Source: Saprospiraceae bacterium
GTDB taxonomy: Bacteria; Bacteroidota; Bacteroidia; Chitinophagales; Saprospiraceae
Length of the DNA: 15,315 bases
NCBI GenBank assembly: GCA_027031145.1
Contig: JALVEG010000110.1
Coordinates: 1-15,315 of the forward strand
Direction of reading: 5' to 3'
Positions 1 to 6,377 of this stretch are shown piece after piece; the stretch's first letter is position 1; each line of letters begins with the position of its first letter. A program made the position numbers and the translations under genes. The notes beneath the pieces are model-generated. The model searched no databases. It saw nothing but the letters and a program-made list of their open reading frames with translations, and had not been told where the DNA came from.

Positions 1-332
1 GCAGCTCTTTTGCAGATTCCAATTAAGATCAGAGAGTCATAAGAAATAGTATTCGGATTAAAATCAAATTCAATGGTTGTTTTAGTTAGATCGCTTTTTT
101 GTTTTTTTATTTTAACGAGTGAATTTTTAGTCTCATGTTTTTGTTTTGAAAATGTATCTCTGACATTTTTTAATAAAAACGGCTTGATGCTGACAACACT
201 GACTTTTTCATCTGAAACAGGTGTTTCAATATCACAGGTTGATATTTCCTTATTTAAATATTTTGATAATAAGGTAATAGCTATCATGATAATCAGTACT
301 ATCAGGCCCTTTTGTTCTTTAATATTAAACAT
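1..332 (-). CDS. ComEA-like helix-hairpin-helix membrane protein (3' end outside window)
   Basis: This is the N-terminal part (110 full codons) of a gene that runs off the left edge. The protein begins MFNIKEQKGL, has one membrane segment at about residues 9-22, a Lys-rich linker of about 60 residues, and then FDFNPNTISYDSLILIGI at 89-106. That last stretch matches the start of the helix-hairpin-helix repeats in Bacteroidota ComEA-like proteins, which bind double-stranded DNA non-specifically on the outer face of the inner membrane during DNA uptake. The start ATG at 330-332 lies inside the last codons of comEC (8-bp overlap) and is preceded by AAAGG, so the two are probably translationally coupled. 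The neighbour strongly supports a competence role. The repeats themselves lie outside the window, so a different HhH protein is possible. Confidence 0.72.
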   Translation of the reverse strand, partial: MFNIKEQKGLIVLIIMIAITLLSKYLNKEISTCDIETPVSDEKVSVVSIKPFLLKNVRDTFSKQKHETKNSLVKIKKQKSDLTKTTIEFDFNPNTISYDSLILIGICKRA

Positions 333-2424
333 CTTTTCCTTTTTTTATTTCTTCAATGATTGCTCCTTTTTCTTTGATATCCCATAACTCAATGTTCTTC
401 TCATCTGCTATTTTTTTCCATAAAATCCTATTTTGAAAATTCGTTCTGTTGCTTAAAATTATTTTTGATACTTTGTATTCACGTAGTAATTTTTTGCTGT
501 CTATTTGAATATTTCCGTCTATAACAAGAAAATCTATTTTATCTTTATTGTCCGGTAAAAAATCGTTTTCCGAATTAATGAAAACTATGGTTTTATCATC
601 TGCTTTGATGATATTTTTATGTTTTAGCAGTCTTCCTGTTGTGAAAGTCTCTGCTAAACTATATGATTTTGGATTTCCTTTATAATTTCTGTAATTAGAT
701 GTGATATATCCGATTTTTCTTCTGTTTAAATTACCGTCGGTATATGTATATCTTTTATTTGATAAAAAAATATCTGCTATAATTGCTTTATTTGTTGAGT
801 AGAATACAATTTCATTGTTTTTTTGATTAATTGAATATCTGAAGATTTGATGTCCGGTCAATATCAAAAAAGACAATAAAATGAGATATTTGCTTATGAT
901 ACTGTGTTTTTTGGTAATGATCAAAAAAACAAAAATCGTTGATGCTATTATGAATATATCAATAGTGGTTAAATAAATGTATTGTGCGATATTGATTGAA
1001 ATGGATTGTATATAATCTATAAAATTCAAACAATAGTGAATAAAGATTTCTAATATCTTTCCTGAAATATGGGCTGCAAATTGAGAAAATACATTTAATA
1101 AAATGGTAGAAAAACCCAAAAAGAGAGTTCCAAATGCCATCGGTGTGGCAACAACTGAAGAAACAAAAAACAGTATGGGAGCATTGTGAAAATAATATAA
1201 AGATAAAGGGAAAATAATTATTTGTGCAGCTAAAGAAAGGCTGATTAATTGCCAGAAGTAATTTAATAGTTTATTAGCAGGTTTCAAAAATGTATTTATT
1301 GGCTGATAAAACAATAAGATACTCAGCATCGCAGCATACGAAAGTATAAAACTTAGTTGAAATAATTGCAAAGGATTGATCAATAGCAGAATCAATGCAG
1401 AACCGAATAATATATTTAAAATATTGACTTGTCTGCGTAAATTAAGCCCGGTCATAACCAGGGATATCATAAATGCAGCTCTTAAAACAGCAGCTCCTGC
1501 TCCTGTCAAAAATGCATAATACCATATTCCTGCTAATATAAGAAAAATCCGGGTTATTGATACTAAACGATTTTCCGTTTTCAGGAAGGAAAAAAAGAAG
1601 TTTAGGATCAAAGCGATGATACCTACATGCATTCCCGAAACAGTAAGTATATGTCTGGTCCCGGTAGCTGAAAAGGAATCCAAAATATTTCTATCCAGGT
1701 TTTGTTTGTCCCCCAAAATGATTGAAATTGCGATATTTTTAACAGTGTCATTTTCTATCAATTCGTTAAGATTGGATTTGATTTTGGACCGAACGGATGA
1801 AAAATAATTTCTTAATTCCGAATTATTTCTTTCCATTACTTCAATCTGTTTAAAGTCAGGGAATGAAAGGAAATGTACGTTTTGAAAATGATAATATCTT
1901 TTGGGATTAAAAGCAAGAGGATTTTTATTCTTATCTATAGGAAAAAACGCAGAAGGAAATCGAATTATATCACCGTTGTCTATATTGCATGAATCAAAAT
2001 TAAATTTTGTGTAAATCAATAAATTACCTGAAATATGGGATATTTTATTATTTGAATATAAACTCTGTATTTCTGTTATGAAAGATGTACCGGAAGCAGT
2101 TTTCTTTTTACTGATAATCTTGCCGGTAAAATAGCTTTTTGGGGAAATGTTAAGTTTTGAAAAATGACTTGTTTTATTCCTTTCATCCTGAAGAAAGTGA
2201 TTTTCAACACCTGACAATATAATTATCATAGCAAAAAAGATATTCAGGATTGATTTATTTTTAGATCTAAAAAATACAATAGCTATAATGCTGAAAAACA
2301 ATATTGAGCTTATGATAATATTGTTGTATTGAAAAATAAAACTTCCGGTATACTCGGCAATAATAATACCTGCGATAAAAAAGAAAAGTATTTTTAGCAA
2401 TGGAACCTGCTTCAAAGACTTCAT
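325..2424 (-). CDS. comEC: ComEC/Rec2-family DNA internalisation channel protein
   Basis: This polytopic inner-membrane protein is predicted to move single-stranded DNA into the cytoplasm during natural transformation. Visible order in 699 aa: N-terminal membrane segments (about 8-70), a soluble OB-like DUF4131 region (about 95-195), and the competence domain from about 225, with the family signature TGTRHILTVSGMHVGI at 254-269 and further helices to about 525. A C-terminal soluble domain (about 535-690) has the outline of the ComEC metallo-beta-lactamase-like domain (DFLVIDGN at 631-638, KIILSN at 654-659). However, no HxHxDH zinc motif is present, so it is either degenerate or inactive as a hydrolase. 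Its stop overlaps the downstream ComEA-like gene by 8 bp. The start ATG (2422-2424) lies in the loop of a predicted hairpin, and a Bacteroidota-type promoter lies about 70 bp upstream. Confidence 0.93.
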   Translation of the reverse strand: MKSLKQVPLLKILFFFIAGIIIAEYTGSFIFQYNNIIISSILFFSIIAIVFFRSKNKSILNIFFAMIIILSGVENHFLQDERNKTSHFSKLNISPKSYFTGKIISKKKTASGTSFITEIQSLYSNNKISHISGNLLIYTKFNFDSCNIDNGDIIRFPSAFFPIDKNKNPLAFNPKRYYHFQNVHFLSFPDFKQIEVMERNNSELRNYFSSVRSKIKSNLNELIENDTVKNIAISIILGDKQNLDRNILDSFSATGTRHILTVSGMHVGIIALILNFFFSFLKTENRLVSITRIFLILAGIWYYAFLTGAGAAVLRAAFMISLVMTGLNLRRQVNILNILFGSALILLLINPLQLFQLSFILSYAAMLSILLFYQPINTFLKPANKLLNYFWQLISLSLAAQIIIFPLSLYYFHNAPILFFVSSVVATPMAFGTLFLGFSTILLNVFSQFAAHISGKILEIFIHYCLNFIDYIQSISINIAQYIYLTTIDIFIIASTIFVFLIITKKHSIISKYLILLSFLILTGHQIFRYSINQKNNEIVFYSTNKAIIADIFLSNKRYTYTDGNLNRRKIGYITSNYRNYKGNPKSYSLAETFTTGRLLKHKNIIKADDKTIVFINSENDFLPDNKDKIDFLVIDGNIQIDSKKLLREYKVSKIILSNRTNFQNRILWKKIADEKNIELWDIKEKGAIIEEIKKGKDV

Positions 2425-2446
2425 GAGCTTTGTTAAAAAGCAGGTT
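2404..2446. promoter_or_regulatory. Hairpin spanning the comEC start codon
   Basis: The perfect 9-bp inverted repeat AACCTGCTT (2404-2412) / AAGCAGGTT (2438-2446) encloses a second one, CAAAG (2413-2417) / CTTTG (2428-2432). Stacked, these give a 14-bp stem with one 5-nt bulge and a 10-nt loop that holds the comEC ATG (2422-2424). In the comEC mRNA the region just before the start would be paired, which could limit translation. Read on the plus strand, the stem is followed by TTTTTT, so it would also resemble an intrinsic terminator against antisense transcription. The structure is seen directly; either function is inference. Confidence 0.5.
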
Positions 2447-2495
2447 TTTTAAGATTTATTGAGGAAAGATATAATTATCTTATATCCATTTGATG

Positions 2496-2527
2496 CAAAT
2501 GTATAAAATTTGAGCGAAAAACACAAA
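2496..2527 (-). promoter_or_regulatory. Predicted promoter of comEC operon
   Basis: On the minus strand a -33 TTTG (2524-2527) and a -7 TACATTTG (2496-2503) are separated by 20 bp. This matches the Bacteroidota primary sigma-factor consensus TTTG-N19-21-TAnnTTTG exactly. Transcription would start near 2490, giving a leader of roughly 65 nt that contains the hairpin over the comEC start codon. Confidence 0.65.
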
Positions 2528-2835
2528 AAAATAATATAAAATATTTAAAATAATTGGTTTATAGCTAAATAATTGTTGTTTTAGTTGTAAAAAAGCAATT
2601 GTTTTAGTAATTTTAAGGCGTTGAAAAGTAGTATCCATTCAGTTTGGGTCCTTTTGAAAGGGGAAAATTGATTCCGGCAGACAGTGAAATTGTCAGGTAA
2701 AGTTCTGTTTAAAGTGGAGCCATTATGTTTTTAAAAGCCGGAATGTAGCAGAAAAAGGAGTTTTCTTAGTCAAAATAATTTCCCCTGAGTATATACGGAA
2801 AGTTTATTTATTAGTCATTTTAAAAATCAAAGAAT
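2528..2835. other. Intergenic region upstream of the OmpA gene; no gene seen
   Basis: This 308-bp stretch lies between the comEC promoter and the OmpA gene and has no coding potential I can support. It contains a direct repeat of TTGTTTTAGT (2576-2585 and 2599-2608), an 8-bp inverted repeat ATTCCGGC (2671-2678) / GCCGGAAT (2737-2744) enclosing 58 nt, and a weak relative (2770-2796) of the motif found upstream of two other exported-protein genes. I find no clean TAnnTTTG promoter box for the OmpA gene here. Confidence 0.5.
2770..2796 (+). repeat. Weak third relative of the CTGAGTA upstream motif
   Basis: This segment agrees with 13175-13201 at about 21 of 27 positions: it shares TCAAAAT, then CTGAGTA, then a final TAC. 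It lies 39 bp before the OmpA ATG and has the same orientation relative to the gene as the two stronger copies. Its CTAC arm is lost (CCCC-TGA-GTAT), so it may be a diverged copy or coincidence in AT-rich DNA. Confidence 0.35.
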
Positions 2836-3663
2836 ATGAGAATTTTTATCTTTATTATTTGGTTGATTTTAGGACTTGTTTATTTCTGGCTGTGGGATAG
2901 GGGAGTAGATAAATGTTGTAATGACAATGGGGCTTTAGTGGAAGCAACAACCACAATCAATAACGAGACAAAATCGATCAAACCACTTCAAAAGCCGGAT
3001 GTGCCAATCTCCTTTTATTGGGAAAAAGCCCAAATTATAAAAGGAGGAAATTTTAAAGCTTACAAAGATTCGATAATTGCTACTCTGAAAGATGGTCGGA
3101 TATTGGAAATTACAGGTTTTTTTCATGAGAAAGAGATCAATAATTCAGGTATGGACAATCTCGGATTAGCCAGAGCAATGGAAATCAGAAAGTTATTTCC
3201 CGAAATACCGGATGAGAGAATTAGATTATATGGTAAAAAAAGTGATAAGAAAATCGAAGACAGAAAATCGGCATTTACTGCTTCAGGTATTAACAGTGCT
3301 GTAAACAATGCAAATGTTAAAGAAATAGATAATTCTGCGTTGATCTATTTTCCTTACAATTCTACAAAGAAATTAAATAATCCAAAGATTGACAGTTATC
3401 TTGATGATGTTGCGAAAAGAGTGATTAAAACCGGTGAAAAAATTTCACTTACGGGTCATACGGATAGTTTTGGGCCGGATGATGCAAATATGGTTTTAGG
3501 ATTGAAAAGAGCTAATATTTTAAAAGATATTTTGATCGCTAAAGGAGTACCTGAAAAAAATATTATTGTAAAAAGTAAAGGAGAAAAATCTCCTGTAGCT
3601 CCAAATGACACTCCTGCCAACAGGTCAAAAAACAGAAGAGTTGAATTAAAAATTTTAAAATAA
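2836..3663 (+). CDS. OmpA-family envelope protein with N-terminal membrane anchor
   Basis: This 275-aa protein probably binds peptidoglycan in the periplasm. Residues 3-20 form a single hydrophobic helix followed by DRGVDKCC, more like an uncleaved anchor than a lipoprotein signal. Residues 167-275 are a canonical OmpA C-terminal domain: a YFPYNST strand, GHTD at 207-210, LKRANILKDIL, and NRRVE at 266-270, which contains the Arg that contacts diaminopimelate in this family. Residues 56-138 (EITGFFHEKE ... LARAMEIRKLF ... RIRLYGK) have the same strand-helix layout without the key residues, so they read as a degenerate second OmpA-like domain. The helix-hairpin-helix gene follows 15 bp downstream and is very probably co-transcribed. 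The start is the only ATG before the hydrophobic segment. The precise role is unknown. Confidence 0.85.
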   Translation: MRIFIFIIWLILGLVYFWLWDRGVDKCCNDNGALVEATTTINNETKSIKPLQKPDVPISFYWEKAQIIKGGNFKAYKDSIIATLKDGRILEITGFFHEKEINNSGMDNLGLARAMEIRKLFPEIPDERIRLYGKKSDKKIEDRKSAFTASGINSAVNNANVKEIDNSALIYFPYNSTKKLNNPKIDSYLDDVAKRVIKTGEKISLTGHTDSFGPDDANMVLGLKRANILKDILIAKGVPEKNIIVKSKGEKSPVAPNDTPANRSKNRRVELKILK

Positions 3664-3678
3664 TAAAAATAATTAATT

Positions 3679-4653
3679 ATGATATCATTAATAAGTTTTT
3701 GCGATATGCCATGGTGGTGTGTATTCTTATCATGGTTACTACCTTTTTTGTTAGGTTTACTTTTAGGCTGGGCTTTATGGGCCAGATTTAAAAGAATGTT
3801 TGATAAATTAGATTCCGAATACAGGGAATACAAATTGAAATGTTCCCGTACCGAAGAAGAATTGAAAAAGTGTCATGAGAAAAATAATGAATATTCAAGT
3901 GATATAGCTATTCTTAAAGGTAGAATTAGAGAATGTGAAAAAGAATTGGAATTAAATGCAGGAAAATCAAATACGGGAAAAGATATTTTAACAGCAGCTG
4001 GATTCGCCGCAGGCAAAACTTCGGAGAAAACTGAAATGGCAGGTATAGCTGCTGATAAATTTGCTGCATTAAAAGAAGACAATCTACAGGTCGTGGAAGG
4101 AATAGGTCCGAAAATGAAAGAATTTCTCAATAAAAACGGAATAAAAACCTGGTCGGATTTAGCCTCTTCAGATGTTAAAGATATTCAGGCTCTTTTGGAT
4201 AAAGAAGGGAATAAATACAGAATCATCGATCCGCAAACCTGGCCGACACAGGCTGCTCTTGCCAGAGACGGGAAATGGGATAAATTGATAGAAATGCAGA
4301 AAAAACTCAGTGGAGGTAAAAAAGGACAGGCAAAACATCTTACTGATTCTAAAGTAGAGAAACTGTTGATAAAAATGGGTGTTTTGAAACGCTGGAAAAA
4401 TGATGACCTGAAAGCTGTTGAAGGAATCGGAACTAAAATTGAAGGTTTACTTCATAGTGCAGGAATTAAAACATGGAAAAAACTTGCAAATACTCCGGTA
4501 AATAAAATCCAGGATATACTGGATAAAGCAGGTAAAAGATATGCCCTCGCAGATCCAGGTACATGGCCAAAACAAGCTAAATTGGCGGCTGAAGGCAAAT
4601 GGTCGGAACTGGAAGAATACCAGGATTATTTGAAGGGAGGAAGAGAAAAGTAG
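3679..4653 (+). CDS. Membrane-anchored coiled-coil protein with two helix-hairpin-helix repeats
   Basis: This 324-aa protein has an N-terminal membrane segment (about 11-35, rich in Trp and Leu), a charged region predicted to be coiled coil (about 36-95), a low-complexity Ala/Lys linker, and two homologous repeats at about 131-212 and 239-320. Each repeat has the form N/DDL-VEGIG-K-LL--GIKTW-LA, then an 'ILDKAG-RY-L-DP-TWP-QA-LA-GKW' tail. VEGIG is the GxG hairpin of HhH folds, often used for DNA backbone or protein contact. Similar two-repeat proteins are common in Bacteroidota next to OmpA genes, and here the OmpA gene ends 15 bp upstream. Whether it binds DNA, acts as a scaffold or links membrane to envelope cannot be told from sequence. 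A strong terminator follows. Confidence 0.82.
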   Translation: MISLISFCDMPWWCVFLSWLLPFLLGLLLGWALWARFKRMFDKLDSEYREYKLKCSRTEEELKKCHEKNNEYSSDIAILKGRIRECEKELELNAGKSNTGKDILTAAGFAAGKTSEKTEMAGIAADKFAALKEDNLQVVEGIGPKMKEFLNKNGIKTWSDLASSDVKDIQALLDKEGNKYRIIDPQTWPTQAALARDGKWDKLIEMQKKLSGGKKGQAKHLTDSKVEKLLIKMGVLKRWKNDDLKAVEGIGTKIEGLLHSAGIKTWKKLANTPVNKIQDILDKAGKRYALADPGTWPKQAKLAAEGKWSELEEYQDYLKGGREK

Positions 4654-4678
4654 AGTAGAGTTTTGTTGATTATGTTGG

Positions 4679-4712
4679 AGCCCTTGGGAAACCAAGGGCT
4701 TATTTTATTTTT
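4679..4712 (+). terminator. Rho-independent terminator of the OmpA-HhH operon
   Basis: AGCCCTTGG (4679-4687) and CCAAGGGCT (4692-4700) form a perfect 9-bp GC-rich stem closed by a GAAA tetraloop and followed by TATTTTATTTTT. It starts 25 bp after the HhH stop codon. It is the clearest terminator in the window. Confidence 0.9.
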
Positions 4713-4727
4713 GAAACTGTCGTTTTA

Positions 4728-4946
4728 TCCTCACCCCGCTCCTCTCCTTTTACAAGGTTATCCCATTTTTTTAGCTTATCCCTTAAAGGAGAGAGAGTAC
4801 CCGCCGGTTTCAGACGAAAACCTTCAATACAAATTAAACGTTATCGCGAATGATTAAGTGCCACTTACTCCCCTTCTCCTTTTTTCTCCATATTCTTTTT
4901 GAAACTGTAATCTTAAAAAAGGAGAAGGGGTGGGGGATGAGGTTAG
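4728..4946. repeat. CCTCACCCC-type dispersed intergenic repeat with inverted arms
   Basis: The segment opens with CCTCACCCCGCTCCTCTCC (about 4729-4747) and closes with GGAGAAGGGGTGGGGGATGA followed by GG (4921-4942), an imperfect reverse complement ending CCTCA...TGAGG. Inside it, CCCCTTCTCCTTTTTT (4870-4885) and AAAAAAGGAGAAGGGG (4915-4930) are a perfect 16-bp inverted repeat with a 29-nt loop. A 13-bp direct repeat TTTTTGAAACTGT occurs at 4708-4720 and 4896-4908. Strings of the CCTCACCCC...CCCTCTCC kind recur between genes in many unrelated bacteria (from memory, not checked). No transposase is present, so it would be non-autonomous or simply a REP-like element. The short open frame here is not convincing as a gene. 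Confidence 0.6.
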
Positions 4947-5012
4947 GCAAAGGAGCATATACAGGTTTAAAATAAGGAACCACATCAATCCTCTCTTACA
5001 AGGGAGGAAAGA

Positions 5013-5138
5013 GCATCCCGCAATGGGTGCATTTCATTTTAGCGTGCTGCGGGTTGATTCTCCTTCGGTTACCGAACTTGTTGAGGTATAGGAGTCGAAG
5101 GCAAAGTATGGGAAAAGCGAAAAAAAGAAATGCACCCC
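5013..5138. repeat. Inverted-repeat-bounded intergenic segment
   Basis: GGGTGCATTTC (5025-5035) and GAAATGCACCC (5127-5137) are a perfect 11-bp inverted repeat bounding 113 bp, extended by four more pairs after one mismatch. Nested features are CCCGCA (5017-5022) / TGCGGG (5047-5052) and the near-palindrome TTCGGTTACCGAA (5064-5076). The segment sits directly downstream of the DRE-TIM enzyme stop. No convincing target-site duplication flanks it. It could be a MITE-like insertion or a transcript 3'-end structure. Confidence 0.45.
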
Positions 5139-5141
5139 AAA

Positions 5142-6146
5142 CTATGCTTTTAAAAATTTAGGAATCCTTCCGTTTTTTATGGTTTCCGAACGTAATCTGC
5201 GCCCTACAATTCTTTCTACCATAGTCCCGATTTCAAGTACTTTATCAACATCTACACCTGTATCTATACCCATTTCGTCCATCATGACAATCATGTCTTC
5301 TGTTGAAGTTAAGCCTACGTCTTCAGGATCTTTGTAATAATACTCTCCTGTGCCTGGAACCGGTATTCCGTCAATGAAATTTGCAGGTTGACCCCCAATT
5401 CCTCCCATGGTGCCTTCATAATTTGTCATTCCCGCCTGAAGAGCTGCCAAAACGTTGGCAAGTCCCCAGCCACGCGTTGTATGAAAATGAGCTATTTGCT
5501 TATTTGGATTTTCAACACTGGCAAGTAATCTGGTAAAGTATTCATAAACTCTGTCCGGTGATGCCGAACCGTCATGATCTGCATGTTCGACATCATCTAC
5601 ACCTATATCAAACCATCTGTTGGTGAAATCAATGGCTGTTTGCATATCTGTAGGTCCCGCAATCGGACATCCCCAGATAGTACTTACAGTTCCATTTATT
5701 TTCAATCCGGCATCTTTGGCTTTTTTTATCCATTCTTCTGCCATTTTCCAGTATTCTTTGAGAGTTAAGCCGGAATTTTTTATTTGATGAGGTTCACTTG
5801 TGGATACCATCAAAAGAATCCTGTCAGGTCCATATCCATCATATTTAGCTTCAATTGCTCTCATAATAGCTCTTTCCCTGATTGTGATAGCTGTCAATAC
5901 CACATCATCAAGTTTATCTTTAACAGCTTTGCTACTCCTTATTCTTTTGAACAATTCGTCAGCATCTTTGAATTGAGGCATTCTCTTTGGATTACCGAAA
6001 TTGGTAACTTCCAAATGTTTAAATCCTGCCAAAATCAGATGTTCGAGAACCCAAAGTTTTGCTTCTGTGGGAATAAATTTCTCCTCATGCTGAAATCCGT
6101 CTCTAACGGTTATGTCTCCAATTACTACTTTTTTCGGGTAATTCAT
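5142..6146 (-). CDS. HMG-CoA-lyase-like DRE-TIM family enzyme
   Basis: This 334-aa protein is a TIM-barrel enzyme of the pyruvate carboxyltransferase / HMG-CoA lyase superfamily (Claisen-type condensation or cleavage, divalent metal). The metal/catalytic start motif is GDITVRDGFQHEEK (10-23, R15 D16), IWGCPIAG (157-164) matches the 'GCPYEG' strand of HMG-CoA lyases, and the metal-binding HxH is HFH at 220-222. The glycine loop is MGGIGGQPAN (247-256): the Cys that closes the active site in HMG-CoA lyase is replaced by Gln. The substrate is therefore uncertain, and citramalate-, HMG-CoA- or other acyl-CoA-type reactions are all possible. The start at 6144-6146 (MNYPKK) is preferred: an in-frame ATG 75 bp upstream lies beyond the predicted -7 box. 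No pathway neighbours are in the window. Confidence 0.85.
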   Translation of the reverse strand: MNYPKKVVIGDITVRDGFQHEEKFIPTEAKLWVLEHLILAGFKHLEVTNFGNPKRMPQFKDADELFKRIRSSKAVKDKLDDVVLTAITIRERAIMRAIEAKYDGYGPDRILLMVSTSEPHQIKNSGLTLKEYWKMAEEWIKKAKDAGLKINGTVSTIWGCPIAGPTDMQTAIDFTNRWFDIGVDDVEHADHDGSASPDRVYEYFTRLLASVENPNKQIAHFHTTRGWGLANVLAALQAGMTNYEGTMGGIGGQPANFIDGIPVPGTGEYYYKDPEDVGLTSTEDMIVMMDEMGIDTGVDVDKVLEIGTMVERIVGRRLRSETIKNGRIPKFLKA

Positions 6147-6166
6147 AGTCGTTTTTTTATTGCGAA

Positions 6167-6174
6167 CAAATATA
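6167..6174 (-). promoter_or_regulatory. Predicted -7 box of the DRE-TIM enzyme gene
   Basis: TATATTTG on the minus strand matches the Bacteroidota TAnnTTTG box and lies 20 bp before the preferred ATG (6146), implying a very short leader. The best upstream TTG (6198-6200) is 23 bp away, longer than usual, so the -33 half is weak. The box argues for the shorter 334-aa protein. Confidence 0.45.
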
Positions 6175-6272
6175 ATAAAAATTGGCTGTGGTTGTATCAA
6201 TTTTTTTATTTTTAGATCCAATAATTTTAATATTGATTAAGATTAGTTATAAAATAAAATATTTATTCAATC

Positions 6273-6331
6273 GTAACTACTCAGGTAGAGTGGTTTTTTC
6301 AATCAAAATGATTCTACATGAGTAGTTACAT
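6273..6331 (+). promoter_or_regulatory. Dyad element, copy 1 of the shared upstream motif
   Basis: GTAACTACTCA (6273-6283) and TGAGTAGTTAC (6319-6329) are a perfect 11-bp inverted repeat, extended by GTAGA/TCTAC after one mismatch. Each arm carries a CTAC-N4-GTAG dyad (6277-6288 and 6314-6325). The 3' part, 6294-6331, recurs at 13168-13205 with two mismatches in 38 bp, including 24 identical bases. The inner loop also holds AATCA-AAA-TGATT. It ends 46 bp before the next ATG. It could be an operator, a folded leader or a small dispersed repeat. Confidence 0.6.
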
Positions 6332-6377
6332 TCAATTAAGACGAACGATTTAATTTGCTATTGCGTTTATAATTAAA

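Noticed and set aside
73..387. 104-codon open frame on the plus strand near the left edge
   Set aside because: It lies antisense to the ComEA-like and comEC genes and its Phe/Ser-rich product is the usual shadow of Lys/Glu-rich AT-rich coding DNA.
4663..4857. 64-codon open frame on the plus strand after the HhH gene
   Set aside because: It begins inside the terminator region and runs through the CCTCACCCC repeat; the product is Pro/Leu-rich low-quality sequence with no family resemblance.
6147..6221. Longer N-terminus (25 extra residues) for the DRE-TIM enzyme
   Set aside because: The extra residues do not belong to the family fold, and a consensus -7 box (6167-6174) sits between the two start codons.
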